Assembly: GCF_007828725.1 (NCBI RefSeq)
Contig: NZ_VIUW01000003.1
Span: 186,001-250,000 of the forward strand
DNA from: Marihabitans asiaticum
GTDB taxonomy: Bacteria > Actinomycetota > Actinomycetes > Actinomycetales > Dermatophilaceae
Length of the DNA stretch: 64,000 nucleotides
Direction of reading: 5' to 3'
In this document: one piece after another, positions 54,335 through 63,958 of the stretch
How positions within the stretch are numbered: position 1 is the first letter of the stretch
How the letters are laid out: every line of letters starts with the position of its first letter
Notes under the pieces: model-generated
Told to the model about the DNA's origin: nothing
Database searches by the model: none
Seen by the model: the letters and a program-made list of their open reading frames with translations, nothing else
Position numbers and translations under genes: made by a program

Positions 54335-55557
54335 CGGGTCCCCCCAACGGCGGGCACGGGGTCGCCCACCAGCTCGGCCCACAGGTCCTCGACCCGATCG
54401 CCGAGATGCACGTCCAGGGCCCGCCACCCTCCGCCGATCAGCAGGTGCGTCGTCGGGCTCGACCGCCCGTCGCCCGTGCCGAGCACCGTAGGGTCGATGA
54501 CGAGCGCGAGGCCCCGGCCCGCGGCGGTGAGCGCCCGGCCCTCGACCTCGCTCAGCGGGCCGACCACGGCGATGGTGCTCGCGCCGCCGTAGGAGCCCAG
54601 CTCTGCGGCGGACTCGGTGAGGGAGTCCGCGGTGGCTGCCGAGCACTGCTGTACCACCGCCAGCGCCTCGAGCGTCTCCTCGATCGAGGGCAGTGGCGCC
54701 AGCGCCAGGTGCGCGGGGTCCGAGGTCGCGAGGTAGGTCTCGACCTCCTCGGCCAGCAGGTGCACCGCGATCGAGGCGGCGGCCGACACCGCCCACTCGA
54801 AGGAGTCACCCGCTGCGCTGCCGGTGTGCACCGCGGCGCGGTTGTCGAGGAGGACCAGCGCGCGCGTGCGGCTCGGCTGATCGTCCTGTCGGACCATCAT
54901 CGCTCCGGTCCGCGCCGTGGAGGGCCAGTGGATCCGGCGCAGGTCGTCTCCCTGCCGGTACTCGCGCACCCCGACGTCGCTCTCGCCGTGGAGGCTGAGC
55001 TGCGCCGTCGCGGGGGTCTCGCCTCCGGCTCCGGGTCGGGAGCGCGGCATGCTCGTGAGCCGGACGGTGCGAGGCAGCACGGTCACGGCGCTGCTCCCGG
55101 ACAGCCGGCCGGAGCGGACCGCCAGACCGAACGCATCGCTGGCCCGGACGGTCAGCGGACCGAGCTGGTGGCGCCCCCGGAGCTCGGAGCGGATGGGATA
55201 GGTGACCCGCCGGTGCTCGGCGGCCGCGATCCGCGGGACGAGCATCCTCGGCCGGTCCCCGAGGGCGTGGCCGACCTCCTCCTCTGCCTGCAGCATCGCG
55301 GTCGTGCTCCGGCCGACGTTGTGGAGGTCGAGGGTCACGCTCGCCCCCTCGCCCGGGGCCACGGTCGCGGGGGAGACCTGGCGCTCGAGCGCGAGGGAGA
55401 GCGGGCGGGCGACGAGCAGCCGGGCGATGAGGGCGAGCCCGAGCAGGAGGACCCCGACGCGGGTCAGGTCCGGTACGCCGAGCAGGACGCCGGCGAGGAC
55501 CAGCGCGGCCCCGAGTGCCAGGACGAGGCGCCCGCGCAGGGTCAGGCTCGAGCCCAT
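54331..55557 (-). CDS. DUF58 domain protein
   Basis: 408 aa. Two N-terminal helices (LVLALGAALVLAGVLLGVP; VGVLLLGLALIARLLVA) are followed by a beta-rich region and the DUF58 signature GVREYRQGDDLRRIHWPSTA with RTGAMMVRQ. A von Willebrand A-like part follows, starting RALVLLDNRAAVHTG. DUF58 proteins nearly always accompany MoxR ATPases, as here. The gene starts about 10 nt after moxR and overlaps the transglutaminase gene. Confidence 0.9.
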   Translation of the reverse strand: MGSSLTLRGRLVLALGAALVLAGVLLGVPDLTRVGVLLLGLALIARLLVARPLSLALERQVSPATVAPGEGASVTLDLHNVGRSTTAMLQAEEEVGHALGDRPRMLVPRIAAAEHRRVTYPIRSELRGRHQLGPLTVRASDAFGLAVRSGRLSGSSAVTVLPRTVRLTSMPRSRPGAGGETPATAQLSLHGESDVGVREYRQGDDLRRIHWPSTARTGAMMVRQDDQPSRTRALVLLDNRAAVHTGSAAGDSFEWAVSAAASIAVHLLAEEVETYLATSDPAHLALAPLPSIEETLEALAVVQQCSAATADSLTESAAELGSYGGASTIAVVGPLSEVEGRALTAAGRGLALVIDPTVLGTGDGRSSPTTHLLIGGGWRALDVHLGDRVEDLWAELVGDPVPAVGGTR

Positions 55558-55567
55558 GCCGCGCCGC

Positions 55568-56551
55568 TCACCGGCCGCCGGGGACCCGCGTCCGCTGGAC
55601 GAGGTCGGCGATGACCCGCTCCGGCGTCTGCCTCGCGACGTGCGCCTCGCTGCTCAGCAGGATGCGGTGGCTGAGCACGGCCTGCGCCAGGGCCTGGACG
55701 TCGTCGGGCAGCACGTGGTCACGCCCGCGCAGCGCTGCCCGTGCCCTCGCGGCGCGCAGCAGGTGCAGCGTGGCACGGGGCGACGCGCCGAGCCGCACCG
55801 CGCTGCTCGTGCGGGTCGCCGCGGCGAGGTCGACGACGTACTGCCGGGCGGCGGGGGAGGCGTGCACCCGGCGGACGGTGCGGATCAGTGCGGCGACCCC
55901 CTCGGCGTCCGTCACGGGACGGACCTCCTCCAGCGGGGAGGCGGACCCGTGGTGATCGAGCATCGCCATCTCGGCTCGGGCGTCGGGGTAGCCGACGGAG
56001 ACCCGGGCCATGAAGCGGTCGCGCTGGGCCTCCGGCAGCGGGTAGGTGCCCTCCATCTCGACCGGGTTCTGGGTCGCCATGATGATGAAGGGGTGGGGTA
56101 GCGCATAGGTCGTGCCGTCGACCGTGACCCGGTGCTCCTCCATGCACTCCAGCAGGGCGGACTGTGCCTTGGGGGAGGCACGGTTGATCTCGTCACCGAC
56201 GACGACGTTGGCGAAGACCGCGCCGGGGCGGAACTCGAACTGCCGATCGTCCTGGTTGAAGACGCTAACCCCGGTGATGTCGCTGGGGAGCAGGTCTGGG
56301 GTGAACTGGATCCGCCGCATCGAGGTGTCCAGGGCCCTCGCGAGCGTCTTGGCGAGCATCGTCTTGCCGACGCCGGGCACGTCCTCGATGAGCAGGTGCC
56401 CCTCGGCGAGGAGGACGGTGACCGCCGCATCGATCACCTCGTCCTTGCCCTCGATGACCGAGCGCATCGCCTCGACCAGGGCGCCGGCGACCTGGGCCAC
56501 CTCGTCGAGATCGCCCTGGCTGGGGGCACTGGGCTGCAGCTGGGTGGTCAC
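55568..56551 (-). CDS. MoxR family AAA+ ATPase
   Basis: 327 aa. Walker A (IEDVPGVGKTMLAKTLA), Walker B (NVVVGDEINRASPKAQSALL) and sensor 1 (IIMATQNPVEMEGTYPLPEA) are clear. MoxR ATPases act as chaperones that help partner proteins mature, commonly VWA or DUF58 proteins encoded beside them. GTG 56551 was chosen because GAGAGGAG precedes it; the open frame extends further upstream by chance. It is divergent from mraZ across a 313-bp region. Confidence 0.93.
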   Translation of the reverse strand: MTTQLQPSAPSQGDLDEVAQVAGALVEAMRSVIEGKDEVIDAAVTVLLAEGHLLIEDVPGVGKTMLAKTLARALDTSMRRIQFTPDLLPSDITGVSVFNQDDRQFEFRPGAVFANVVVGDEINRASPKAQSALLECMEEHRVTVDGTTYALPHPFIIMATQNPVEMEGTYPLPEAQRDRFMARVSVGYPDARAEMAMLDHHGSASPLEEVRPVTDAEGVAALIRTVRRVHASPAARQYVVDLAAATRTSSAVRLGASPRATLHLLRAARARAALRGRDHVLPDDVQALAQAVLSHRILLSSEAHVARQTPERVIADLVQRTRVPGGR

Positions 56552-56864
56552 CGGACTCCTCTCGGGGTGCACTCCTGCGTGCCCCACATTGCTCCCCCCG
56601 ACCCTACGGCCCCGGGCCGCCCGGTGGCGTCGTCGCGGATGCGAGGTTGCGAAGGGGGTGAAGGGGTCGAAAGGGCGCCGCAAGCCGCGTCGTGCGCAGA
56701 AAGTCGCTCCACTTTGCACCACCGCGAGAAATCAGGGCTTCACCGACGAGAAACTGCGTTCTTGCGGTCATCGGATGGTGGTGTAGGGAGCAATAGTGGA
56801 GTAAAGTGGAGGACATCGGGACGCACTGGCGTCGCCTGGGTCGAGTCGGTTGGGAGGTGCTCCG
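56552..56864. other. Divergent regulatory region between moxR and mraZ
   Basis: No gene is supported. The left part holds a CGAAGGGGG 9-mer and AAGG-rich sequence. The right part has AAAGTGGAG-type motifs (annotated separately). No clear pair of -35/-10 elements could be fixed for either gene; TTGCGG at 56762 with TAGGGA at 56784 is the best guess for mraZ. Confidence 0.5.
56796..56811 (+). promoter_or_regulatory. Tandem MraZ-box-like repeats GTGGAG
   Basis: GTGGAG at 56796 and 56806, exactly one helical turn apart; the second reads AAAGTGGAG. An inverted copy (CTCCACTTT) starts at 56707. MraZ proteins bind direct repeats of such a motif ahead of their own gene. Confidence 0.65.
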
Positions 56865-57296
56865 GTGTTTCTCGGTACCCACACGCCTCGGCTGGACGAC
56901 AAGGGGCGCCTCTTCCTCCCGGCCAAGTTCCGTGATCGCCTGGCGAACGGACTGGTCGTCACCCGCGGGCAGGAGCGCTGCCTGTACGTCTTCCCCCTCG
57001 ACGCCTTCACCGAGATCGCCACCGCGATGCAGAAGGCTCCGACGTCGAGCAAGGCGGCGCGGGACTACATGCGTGTCTTCCTCTCCGGCGCCTCCGACGA
57101 GATCCCCGACAAGCAGGGGCGGGTGACGATCCCCACCGCGCTGCGCGAGTACGCCGGCCTGAGCCGCGACTGCACCGTGATCGGCGCCGGGAACCGCGTC
57201 GAGGTCTGGGACGCCGAGGCCTGGGCGTCCTACCTCGAGGCCACCGAGCAGGCCTTCTCCGACCAGTCCGAAGAGGTGATCCCGGGACTCATGTGA
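56865..57296 (+). CDS. mraZ: Transcriptional regulator MraZ
   Basis: 143 aa with two SpoVT/AbrB-like halves: [20 protein letters not shown] and [20 protein letters not shown]. MraZ forms a ring and represses the division and cell wall (dcw) cluster it heads. GTG 56865 was chosen because it follows GGGAGG and begins the conserved MxxG. The stop overlaps a GTG in the rsmH frame, but a better rsmH start lies 158 nt later. Confidence 0.95.
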   Translation: MFLGTHTPRLDDKGRLFLPAKFRDRLANGLVVTRGQERCLYVFPLDAFTEIATAMQKAPTSSKAARDYMRVFLSGASDEIPDKQGRVTIPTALREYAGLSRDCTVIGAGNRVEVWDAEAWASYLEATEQAFSDQSEEVIPGLM

Positions 57297-57454
57297 CCGC
57301 TGCTGGGCCCTGGCCTCCAGCCGAGCCGACGCCGACGCGTCTTCCCCCGCGCCGGACCGGTCCGGATGGGGACCAGGACCCAGCAGCCCCGGGAGCACCG
57401 CAGACACCCATGACCGACACACCCGAGCCGATGCCCCCGAAGGAGGCAGCCCCG

Positions 57455-58444
57455 ATGCGTACCCCCGCGGAGCGGCACGTGCCGGTCATGCTCGGTCCCG
57501 TCCTGGACCTCCTCGGCCCCGTCCTCACCGACGGGGCCGTCCATGTCGACGGCACCCTCGGCATGGGGGGACACGCCGAGGCGGTGCTGCAGCGACACCC
57601 CGGCGTCCGGGTCGTCGCGATCGACCGCGACCCGCTGGCGCTCGACCTGGCCAAGGGGCGGCTCGCCCCCTTCGCCGACCGGGTCAGCTACGCCCACGCG
57701 ACGAACGACGAGCTGCCCGAGGTCCTCGACGACCTCGGGCTGGACACGGCCAGCTCGATGTTCTTCGACCTCGGCGTGAGCAGCGTCCAGCTGGACGAGC
57801 CCGACCGTGGCTTCGCCTACGCCCAGGACGCACCGCTGGACATGCGGATGGACCCCGGCGCGGAGCTGACCGCCGCCGACGTGCTCAACGACTACGACGA
57901 GCGCGAGATCGCCCGGGTCCTGCAGGAGTACGGCGAGGAGCGGTTCGCCCGGCGGATCGCCCGAGCCGTGGTCCGCGAGCGGGAGGTCACCCCCTTCGCC
58001 CGCTCCGCCCGACTGGTCGAGCTGCTCCGCGCCGCGATCCCCGCGGCCGCCCAGCGAAGCGGCGGGCACCCGGCGAAGCGGACCTTCCAGGCGCTGCGGA
58101 TCGAGGTCAACGCCGAGCTCTCCGTCTGGTCCCGGGCGATGCCACGAGCGCTGGACCGCCTCGCCGTCGGCGGACGGATCGCCGTCCTGTCCTTCCACTC
58201 CCTCGAGGACCGGATCACCAAGCGAGGACTGACCGCTGGCGCCACGTCGAGCGCACCCGCCGACCTCCCGGTCGAGCTCGAGGAGCACGCCCCCGAGCTG
58301 CGGCTGCTCACCCGAGGGGCGGGCCGGGCCGACGCCGACGAGCTCGCCGCCAACTCCCGCTCCGCCTCTGCACGCCTTCGAGCCGCCGAACGCATCCGCC
58401 CACCCCGCACCACGCCGCCTGGCACCGGAAGGACCCCGCGATGA
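57455..58444 (+). CDS. rsmH: 16S rRNA (cytosine(1402)-N4)-methyltransferase
   Basis: 329 aa from the chosen start. [17 protein letters not shown] is the usual N-terminus, followed by the SAM-binding [16 protein letters not shown] and [16 protein letters not shown], and later [20 protein letters not shown] and [17 protein letters not shown] 57455 was chosen because AAGGAGG stands 8 nt upstream. The frame is open back to GTG 57293, overlapping the mraZ stop, which would add a 54-residue Pro-rich extension. The stop overlaps the ftsL start. Confidence 0.94.
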   Translation: MRTPAERHVPVMLGPVLDLLGPVLTDGAVHVDGTLGMGGHAEAVLQRHPGVRVVAIDRDPLALDLAKGRLAPFADRVSYAHATNDELPEVLDDLGLDTASSMFFDLGVSSVQLDEPDRGFAYAQDAPLDMRMDPGAELTAADVLNDYDEREIARVLQEYGEERFARRIARAVVREREVTPFARSARLVELLRAAIPAAAQRSGGHPAKRTFQALRIEVNAELSVWSRAMPRALDRLAVGGRIAVLSFHSLEDRITKRGLTAGATSSAPADLPVELEEHAPELRLLTRGAGRADADELAANSRSASARLRAAERIRPPRTTPPGTGRTPR

Positions 58445-59028
58445 GCCAGCTCTCCACCGCGACCACTGTCGCCCGTCGTCCCAGCACCCAGGGCAGCCGC
58501 CGGTCCGGCCGCGACCTGCGCGTGCTCACCGCCGCCGACGCCACGGGCTCCCCGTGGTTCCCGGTGCTGCTCGTGAGCCTGCTCCTCGCCGGGCTGGCCG
58601 CCCTGCTGGCGCTCAACACGGCGATGGCCAAGGACTCCTTCGAGGCCGGGCGGCTCGAGGCGCGCTCGGCCGAGCTGTCCGAGACCCGGGAGGCGCTGGT
58701 CCAGGACGTCAACGCGCAGTCCGCGCCGCAGGCGCTCGCCGCCCGGGCCGGCGCGCTCGGGATGGTCCCCTCTGACGCGGCGGCCTTCGTCGACCTGGAG
58801 CAGGGCGCGGTGCTCGGCGTGGCGAAGGCCGCGGAGAAGCCGGACGGATTTACCGTGGACGCGGCCGCCTCGGCGTCGGGGAGCACCGCCCCGGGCGCGC
58901 CGGCCGACGATGAGGAGGGCAGCACGGCGGGCGAGGCGAAGGGGGCGCAGAAGGACGACAAGGGCACCAAGGACAAGGGCACCAAGGCCGACGGCGCAGA
59001 GAAGAAGGGTCCGCAGGACGCGGACTGA
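58441..59028 (+). CDS. ftsL: FtsL-like septum protein
   Basis: 195 aa. A cytoplasmic N-terminus of ~38 residues, one membrane helix ([20 protein letters not shown]), then a coiled-coil-like region ([20 protein letters not shown]) and a segment ending in [17 protein letters not shown], the typical FtsL layout. The last ~65 residues are a disordered Lys/Asp/Ala-rich tail. Identification relies on topology and position between rsmH and ftsI. ATGA overlap with rsmH. Confidence 0.85.
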   Translation: MSQLSTATTVARRPSTQGSRRSGRDLRVLTAADATGSPWFPVLLVSLLLAGLAALLALNTAMAKDSFEAGRLEARSAELSETREALVQDVNAQSAPQALAARAGALGMVPSDAAAFVDLEQGAVLGVAKAAEKPDGFTVDAAASASGSTAPGAPADDEEGSTAGEAKGAQKDDKGTKDKGTKADGAEKKGPQDAD

Positions 59029-59091
59029 CCCACCGACCCACCACCGCACGCACCCCGACGGATCCCCGGAGCGATCAGGACAGGAGAGCAC

Positions 59092-60996
59092 GTGAGCCAG
59101 CGGCGTCCCTCCTCGACGGCTACCCGGCCGCGCCCGACCCGCGCGAGTGCGCCCCCACCCCGGACCGCGGCCCCGGCCCCGCCACGACCGGGCAACCCAC
59201 GCCCGCGGATGCGCCTGCTCATGGTGGCCGCGCTCATCGTGCTCAGCCTCTTCGCCGCGCAGCTCGTGCGGATCCAGGGCATCGACTCGGCGGAGGTCGC
59301 CCGCGACGCCTTGCGTCAGCGGACCCTGAGCGAGGCGATCCCCGCCCAGCGAGGGACGATCTACGACGCCCACGGGACCGTGCTCGCCGCCTCGGCCGAG
59401 CGGCGCCGCGTCGTCGTGGACCAGAGCGCCGTGCCCGAGTACACGCGTACCGAGGGGGAGAAGCAGGTCAAGGTCGGCGTCGCCGGCGCCGCGGAGGAGC
59501 TGGCCGGGTTGATCGGCAAGGAGGAGGGCGAGGTGCGGACGGCGCTGACCGGGGACCGGCGCTACACCATCCTCGCCCCGAACATCTCGCCGCTGACCTG
59601 GCGCAAGATCAGTGCCCTGGGGATCCCCGGCGTCTACAGCGAGCGCGCGACCCAGCGCACCTACCCGCAGTCCACGACGGTCGCGAGCCTCGTCGGCTTC
59701 GTCCAGCCGCACGACCAGAGCGCCGGCGGGGGCCTCGAGCTCATGCTCGACGACACCCTCAAGGGTCAGCAGGGCGAGGCGACCTACGAGATCGCCCAGG
59801 ACGGCAGCCGCCTCCCGAGCGCGGACTCCGCCGGCAGCTCGGCCCGGCCGGGCAAGGACGTCCGCCTGACCATCGACAACGACGTCCAGTGGTACGCGCA
59901 GAACGCGCTGGCGGCGAAGGTCGAGGAGACCGATGCGCTGTCCGGCACCGTCGTCGTGATGCGAGTCGACACCGGCGAGCTGGTCGCGCTGGCCAGCTAC
60001 CCCACCTTCGACCCCAACAACATCGGCGACGCCGACGGAGTCTTCGCCAACCTCGCCTTCAGCGACGTCTTCGAGCCCGGCTCGACGAGCAAGATCATGA
60101 CGGTGGCCGCGGGGCTCGAGGAGGGGACGATCACCCCCGACAGCCCGATGATCATCCCCGACCACCTCCAGCGCTACGACGCGACGCTGCGCGACTCCCA
60201 CCCGCACCCGGTGGAGTACCGGACCGTCGGCGGCGCGCTGGCCGAGTCCAGCAACGTCGGCATGATGCTCATCGGCGAGACGCTGGAGCCGCGGACCATG
60301 GAGAGCTACTTCCGGGGGTTCGGCCTCGGGTCAAAGACCGGGCTCGGCTTCCCCGGCGAGTCGGCCGGGCTGCTGCCCGCGGCCGACAAGTGGGACGGCG
60401 TGCAGCGGTACACGGTGACCTACGGGCAGGGGCTCTCGACGACCGCGGTGCAGGTCGCCGGGGTCTTCCAGACCATCGCCAACGACGGCGTGCGGGTCAC
60501 CCCGAGCCTGGTGGCGGCGACGTCGGACGGCGAAGGGGGGTGGACCCCCGCTCCCGCCGGCAAGCGGACCCAGGTGGTCTCCAAGGACACCGCCCGGTCG
60601 GTCAACCGGATGCTCGAGGGCGTCGTGACCGAGCAGGGCACCGCACCCAAGGCCCAGATCGAGGGCTACCGGGTCGCGGGCAAGACCGGTACCGCGGACC
60701 GATACGACGAGGAGGCGGGTGGCTACTCCGGCAAGACCGCGAGCTTCATCGGCTTCGCCCCCGCGCAGGACCCCGAGCTCGTGGTCGCCGTCATCGTGCA
60801 GCGACCGATCAAGGGGTACTTCGGAGGTCAGGTCGCGGCCCCGGTCTTCAAGGACGTCATGACCCACGCCCTGCAGGCGGAGAAGGTGCCGCCGTCGCCG
60901 ATCGAGGGTGACCCGATCAAGACCAGCCTGGACGAGAAGCCCGCGGAGGACACCCCCGGGCTGCTACGTGACCGGGGCAACCCGGGCGCGAGGTAG
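59092..60996 (+). CDS. ftsI: Peptidoglycan transpeptidase FtsI (PBP3-like)
   Basis: 634 aa. A ~35-residue Pro/Arg-rich cytoplasmic end, one helix (LLMVAALIVLSLFAAQLVRI), the pedestal domain with IPAQRGTIYDAHGTVLAASA, then the transpeptidase domain. Catalytic motifs are Ser331-Lys334 (EPGSTSKIM), SSN at 386-388 (AESSNVGMM) and KTGT at 531. It crosslinks septal peptidoglycan. The GTG follows GGAGAG. The TAG stop lies inside the predicted -10 of murE. Confidence 0.96.
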   Translation: MSQRRPSSTATRPRPTRASAPPPRTAAPAPPRPGNPRPRMRLLMVAALIVLSLFAAQLVRIQGIDSAEVARDALRQRTLSEAIPAQRGTIYDAHGTVLAASAERRRVVVDQSAVPEYTRTEGEKQVKVGVAGAAEELAGLIGKEEGEVRTALTGDRRYTILAPNISPLTWRKISALGIPGVYSERATQRTYPQSTTVASLVGFVQPHDQSAGGGLELMLDDTLKGQQGEATYEIAQDGSRLPSADSAGSSARPGKDVRLTIDNDVQWYAQNALAAKVEETDALSGTVVVMRVDTGELVALASYPTFDPNNIGDADGVFANLAFSDVFEPGSTSKIMTVAAGLEEGTITPDSPMIIPDHLQRYDATLRDSHPHPVEYRTVGGALAESSNVGMMLIGETLEPRTMESYFRGFGLGSKTGLGFPGESAGLLPAADKWDGVQRYTVTYGQGLSTTAVQVAGVFQTIANDGVRVTPSLVAATSDGEGGWTPAPAGKRTQVVSKDTARSVNRMLEGVVTEQGTAPKAQIEGYRVAGKTGTADRYDEEAGGYSGKTASFIGFAPAQDPELVVAVIVQRPIKGYFGGQVAAPVFKDVMTHALQAEKVPPSPIEGDPIKTSLDEKPAEDTPGLLRDRGNPGAR

Positions 60997-60999
60997 GGT
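60994..60999 (+). promoter_or_regulatory. -10 hexamer of an internal leaderless murE promoter
   Basis: TAGGGT begins with the ftsI stop codon TAG and ends 8 nt before GTG 61008. It may allow separate transcription of the mur genes. Confidence 0.5.
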
Positions 61000-61007
61000 C
61001 GCCGGTC

Positions 61008-62552
61008 GTGCCATACCCCCGCCCTGAGGGGCTCACCCCGACAGCCGTGACCGACATCGCTCGGGTCGCCGGTGCCACCTCGCCGACGACGCAGGCCGCC
61101 GTCTCCGGGGTCAGCCTGAGCTCGCTCGCGGTCCAACCCGGTGACCTCTACGCCGCCCTTCCCGGCGCGAACGCCCACGGCGCGCAGTTCGTGGTCCAGG
61201 CCGCAGCGGCCGGCGCCGCAGCGGTGCTGACCGACGAGCGGGGAGCGAGACTGGTGCACGAGTCCGGGGTGGACCTGCCGACGATCGTCGTCGAGGACCC
61301 CCGAGCAATCCTCGGGGCGGTCGCGGCGATCGTGTACGGGACCGCGCTGCCAGCCGGACCGGGTATCCGCGCGGTCGGCATCACCGGAACCAACGGCAAG
61401 ACCACCACCGCCTACCTCCTCACCAGCGCCCTCGAGGCCATGGGTCGGCGCGCCGGCCTGATCGGGACCGTGGAGACGCGGGTCGGCGCTGATCGGGTGC
61501 CGAGCGCGCGCACCACCCCGGAGAGCCCGGACCTGCACGCCCTGCTCCGGGTGATGTCCGACCGTGCGGTGCAGGACTGCGTGATGGAGGTGAGCAGCCA
61601 CGCCCTCGTGCTGCACCGCGTCGACGAGGTCGTCTTCGACATCGCGCTCTTCACCAACCTCAGCCAGGACCATCTCGACTTCCACGCCGACATGGAGGAC
61701 TACTTCGCCGCGAAGGCCTCGCTCTTCACGCCCGCACGGTCCCGCCAGGGCGTGGTCTGCGTCGACGACACCTGGGGCGCCCGACTGGCCGAGCAGGCCG
61801 AGGTCCCCGTGGTGACGCTCGCCTCGACGAGCGACACGCCGGCCGACGTCGTCCTCACCGAGGTCGACGGCAGCGACTTCCGTCTCGTCGGAGAGGTCGC
61901 CGGTACCGCTGTGGACCTCGCCCTGCGCAGCCATCTGCCCGGCAGCTTCAACCGCACCAACACGGCCATGGCTGCCACCGCGCTGCTGCTCGCCGGGCAC
62001 GACCCCGAGACGGTCGGCGCGGCCGTTCTCGAGCGCCCCGTCGTGCCCGGTCGGATGGAGCTGGTCCCCGCCCCCGAGAGCTCGAGCGGGGAGGACCTTC
62101 CTACGGTCGTGGTCGACTTCGCGCACACCCCGGACGCCGTCGCCTCGGCGCTCGCGGCGCTGCGCGAGGACGCCGGCGGCGCCCTGGTCGCCGTGATCGG
62201 CGCCGGTGGCTCCCGCGACCCCGGCAAGCGTCCCGCGATGGGTGCCGCAGCGGCCGCCCATGCCGACCTCGTCGTCGTCACCGACGACAACCCGCGAGCC
62301 GAGTCCCCGGAGGCGATCCGCGCCGCCCTCGTCGACGGTGCCCGCCGCGGCCCCGGCGAGGTCGTCGAGGTCGCCGGCCGTCGTGCCGCGATCGCCCACG
62401 CTCTGCGCGCCGCGCGTCCGGGCGGCACCGTCGCCCTGCTGGGCAAGGGGCACGAGAGTGGACAGGAGATCGACGGCGTGACCACCCCCTTCGACGACCG
62501 GCAGGTGGCCGCCGACGAGCTCGTCGAGCTGATCAGGGAGACGGGGTCATGA
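61008..62552 (+). CDS. murE: UDP-MurNAc-tripeptide synthetase
   Basis: 514 aa. ATP-binding ITGTNGKTTTAYLL (Lys131), the middle-domain TTPESPDLHALLR, EVSSHALVLHRVD, and the C-terminal domain with DNPR at 427-430 (VVTDDNPRAESPEAI). DNPR is the known determinant for meso-diaminopimelate, so this enzyme probably adds meso-DAP to UDP-MurNAc-L-Ala-D-Glu. The GTG start fits the promoter geometry. It overlaps murF by 4 nt. Confidence 0.95.
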   Translation: MPYPRPEGLTPTAVTDIARVAGATSPTTQAAVSGVSLSSLAVQPGDLYAALPGANAHGAQFVVQAAAAGAAAVLTDERGARLVHESGVDLPTIVVEDPRAILGAVAAIVYGTALPAGPGIRAVGITGTNGKTTTAYLLTSALEAMGRRAGLIGTVETRVGADRVPSARTTPESPDLHALLRVMSDRAVQDCVMEVSSHALVLHRVDEVVFDIALFTNLSQDHLDFHADMEDYFAAKASLFTPARSRQGVVCVDDTWGARLAEQAEVPVVTLASTSDTPADVVLTEVDGSDFRLVGEVAGTAVDLALRSHLPGSFNRTNTAMAATALLLAGHDPETVGAAVLERPVVPGRMELVPAPESSSGEDLPTVVVDFAHTPDAVASALAALREDAGGALVAVIGAGGSRDPGKRPAMGAAAAAHADLVVVTDDNPRAESPEAIRAALVDGARRGPGEVVEVAGRRAAIAHALRAARPGGTVALLGKGHESGQEIDGVTTPFDDRQVAADELVELIRETGS

Positions 62553-63958
62553 TCGCTCTCACGCTGGCCGAGCTGGCCGAGATCACGGCGGGCGAGCTGC
62601 ACGGCGACGCCGAGGTCATTCTCGACGGACCCGTCGTCACCGACGCCCGGGAGGCCGAGACGGGGAGCCTCTACATCGCCCGGGTCGGCGAGCACGCCGA
62701 CGGTCACGCCTACGTCGACCAGGCCGCCGAGCGCGGCGCGGCCGCCGCGCTGACCACCAGGGCCGTCGACGGGCTGCCGTGCGTGGTCGTCGAGGACACC
62801 CAGGCGGCGTTCGTCGCCCTCAGCAGAGCGCTCCTGGAGCGGGTCGAGGGCCTGCACGTCATCGGGATCACCGGGTCCTCGGGCAAGACGAGCACCAAGG
62901 ACCTCCTCGGCTCGGTGCTCGCCGCCGACGGCGAGACCATCGCCCCGCAGGGCTCGTACAACTCCGAGGTCGGGGTGCCCCTCACGGTCTGCCGGGTCAC
63001 CGAGAGCACCCGCCACCTCGTCGTGGAGATGGGTGCCCGAGGCGGCGGTCACGTCGAGTACCTCACCCGCATCGCCCCTCCGCAGGTCGGCATCGTCCTC
63101 AACGTCGGGCACGCCCACGTCGGCGAGTTCGGCTCGCTCGACGCGGTCGCGACGGCGAAGTCCGAGCTGGTCCGCGCACTCCCGCCGGACGGACTCGCCG
63201 TGCTCAACGCCGACGACCCGCGGGTCCGCGCGATGGCGCAGGTAGCGCCGTGCCCGGTGCTGCTCGTGGGGGAGTCCGCCGACGCGGACGTCCGCGCGAG
63301 CGCGGTGACCCTAGACGAAGGGGGCCGACCCACCTTCGCCGTGCACGCCCCCTTCGGCACCGCTCAGGTCACCCTCCCGCTCGTCGGGAGGCATCACGTG
63401 GGCAACGCCCTCGCCGCGCTCGCGGCGGCGCACGCTGCCGGGATGCCGCTCGAGAGCATCGCCCGGGCGATGGCCACCGCCCACCCGACCAGCCGGTGGC
63501 GGATGGAGGTCACCGAGCGTCCCGACGGGGTGCGGGTGGTCAACGACGCCTACAACGCCAACCCCGACTCGATGGCCGCCGCGCTGCGCGCCATGGTGAC
63601 GATGAACTCGCGGCGGGGCGCCGACGACCGGCCTGGGCGGTGCGTCGCGGTGCTCGGCGCCATGCTCGAGCTCGGGCCGGAGTCGCCGACCTTGCACCGC
63701 GAGGTCGGTGAGCTCGCCGGCGAGCTCGGCATCGACATCGTCCTCTCGGTCGGCGACGAGGCCAGGTCCATTGCCGAGGGCGCTCGCAGTGCCGGGGTGG
63801 CCCAGGTAGACGAGGTCGGGGACGTTGATGCAGCCCACCGCGCGCTGTCCGGGCTGCTCCGATCAGGCGACGTGGTGCTGCTGAAGTCCAGCCGCGACGC
63901 CGGGCTACGGTTCCTCGGGGACAGGCTCGCCACGGAGTCCATGGAGGTCACGGAGTGA
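62549..63958 (+). CDS. murF: UDP-MurNAc-tripeptide:D-Ala-D-Ala ligase
   Basis: 469 aa. The N-terminal UDP-binding domain begins LTLAELAEITAGELHGDAEV. The ATP-binding loop is ITGSSGKTSTKDLLG (Lys113), followed by SYNSEVGVPLTVCRV and VVEMGARGGGHVEYL, both hallmarks of MurF, and VVNDAYNANPDSMAAALRAM in the C-terminal domain. It adds D-Ala-D-Ala to complete the pentapeptide precursor. It is coupled to murE (ATGA) and mraY (GTGA). Confidence 0.96.
   Translation: MIALTLAELAEITAGELHGDAEVILDGPVVTDAREAETGSLYIARVGEHADGHAYVDQAAERGAAAALTTRAVDGLPCVVVEDTQAAFVALSRALLERVEGLHVIGITGSSGKTSTKDLLGSVLAADGETIAPQGSYNSEVGVPLTVCRVTESTRHLVVEMGARGGGHVEYLTRIAPPQVGIVLNVGHAHVGEFGSLDAVATAKSELVRALPPDGLAVLNADDPRVRAMAQVAPCPVLLVGESADADVRASAVTLDEGGRPTFAVHAPFGTAQVTLPLVGRHHVGNALAALAAAHAAGMPLESIARAMATAHPTSRWRMEVTERPDGVRVVNDAYNANPDSMAAALRAMVTMNSRRGADDRPGRCVAVLGAMLELGPESPTLHREVGELAGELGIDIVLSVGDEARSIAEGARSAGVAQVDEVGDVDAAHRALSGLLRSGDVVLLKSSRDAGLRFLGDRLATESMEVTE

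Noticed and set aside
57293..57454. Extension of rsmH to the GTG overlapping the mraZ stop
   Set aside because: It would add 54 low-complexity residues absent from the usual protein, while ATG 57455 has a strong AAGGAGG site.
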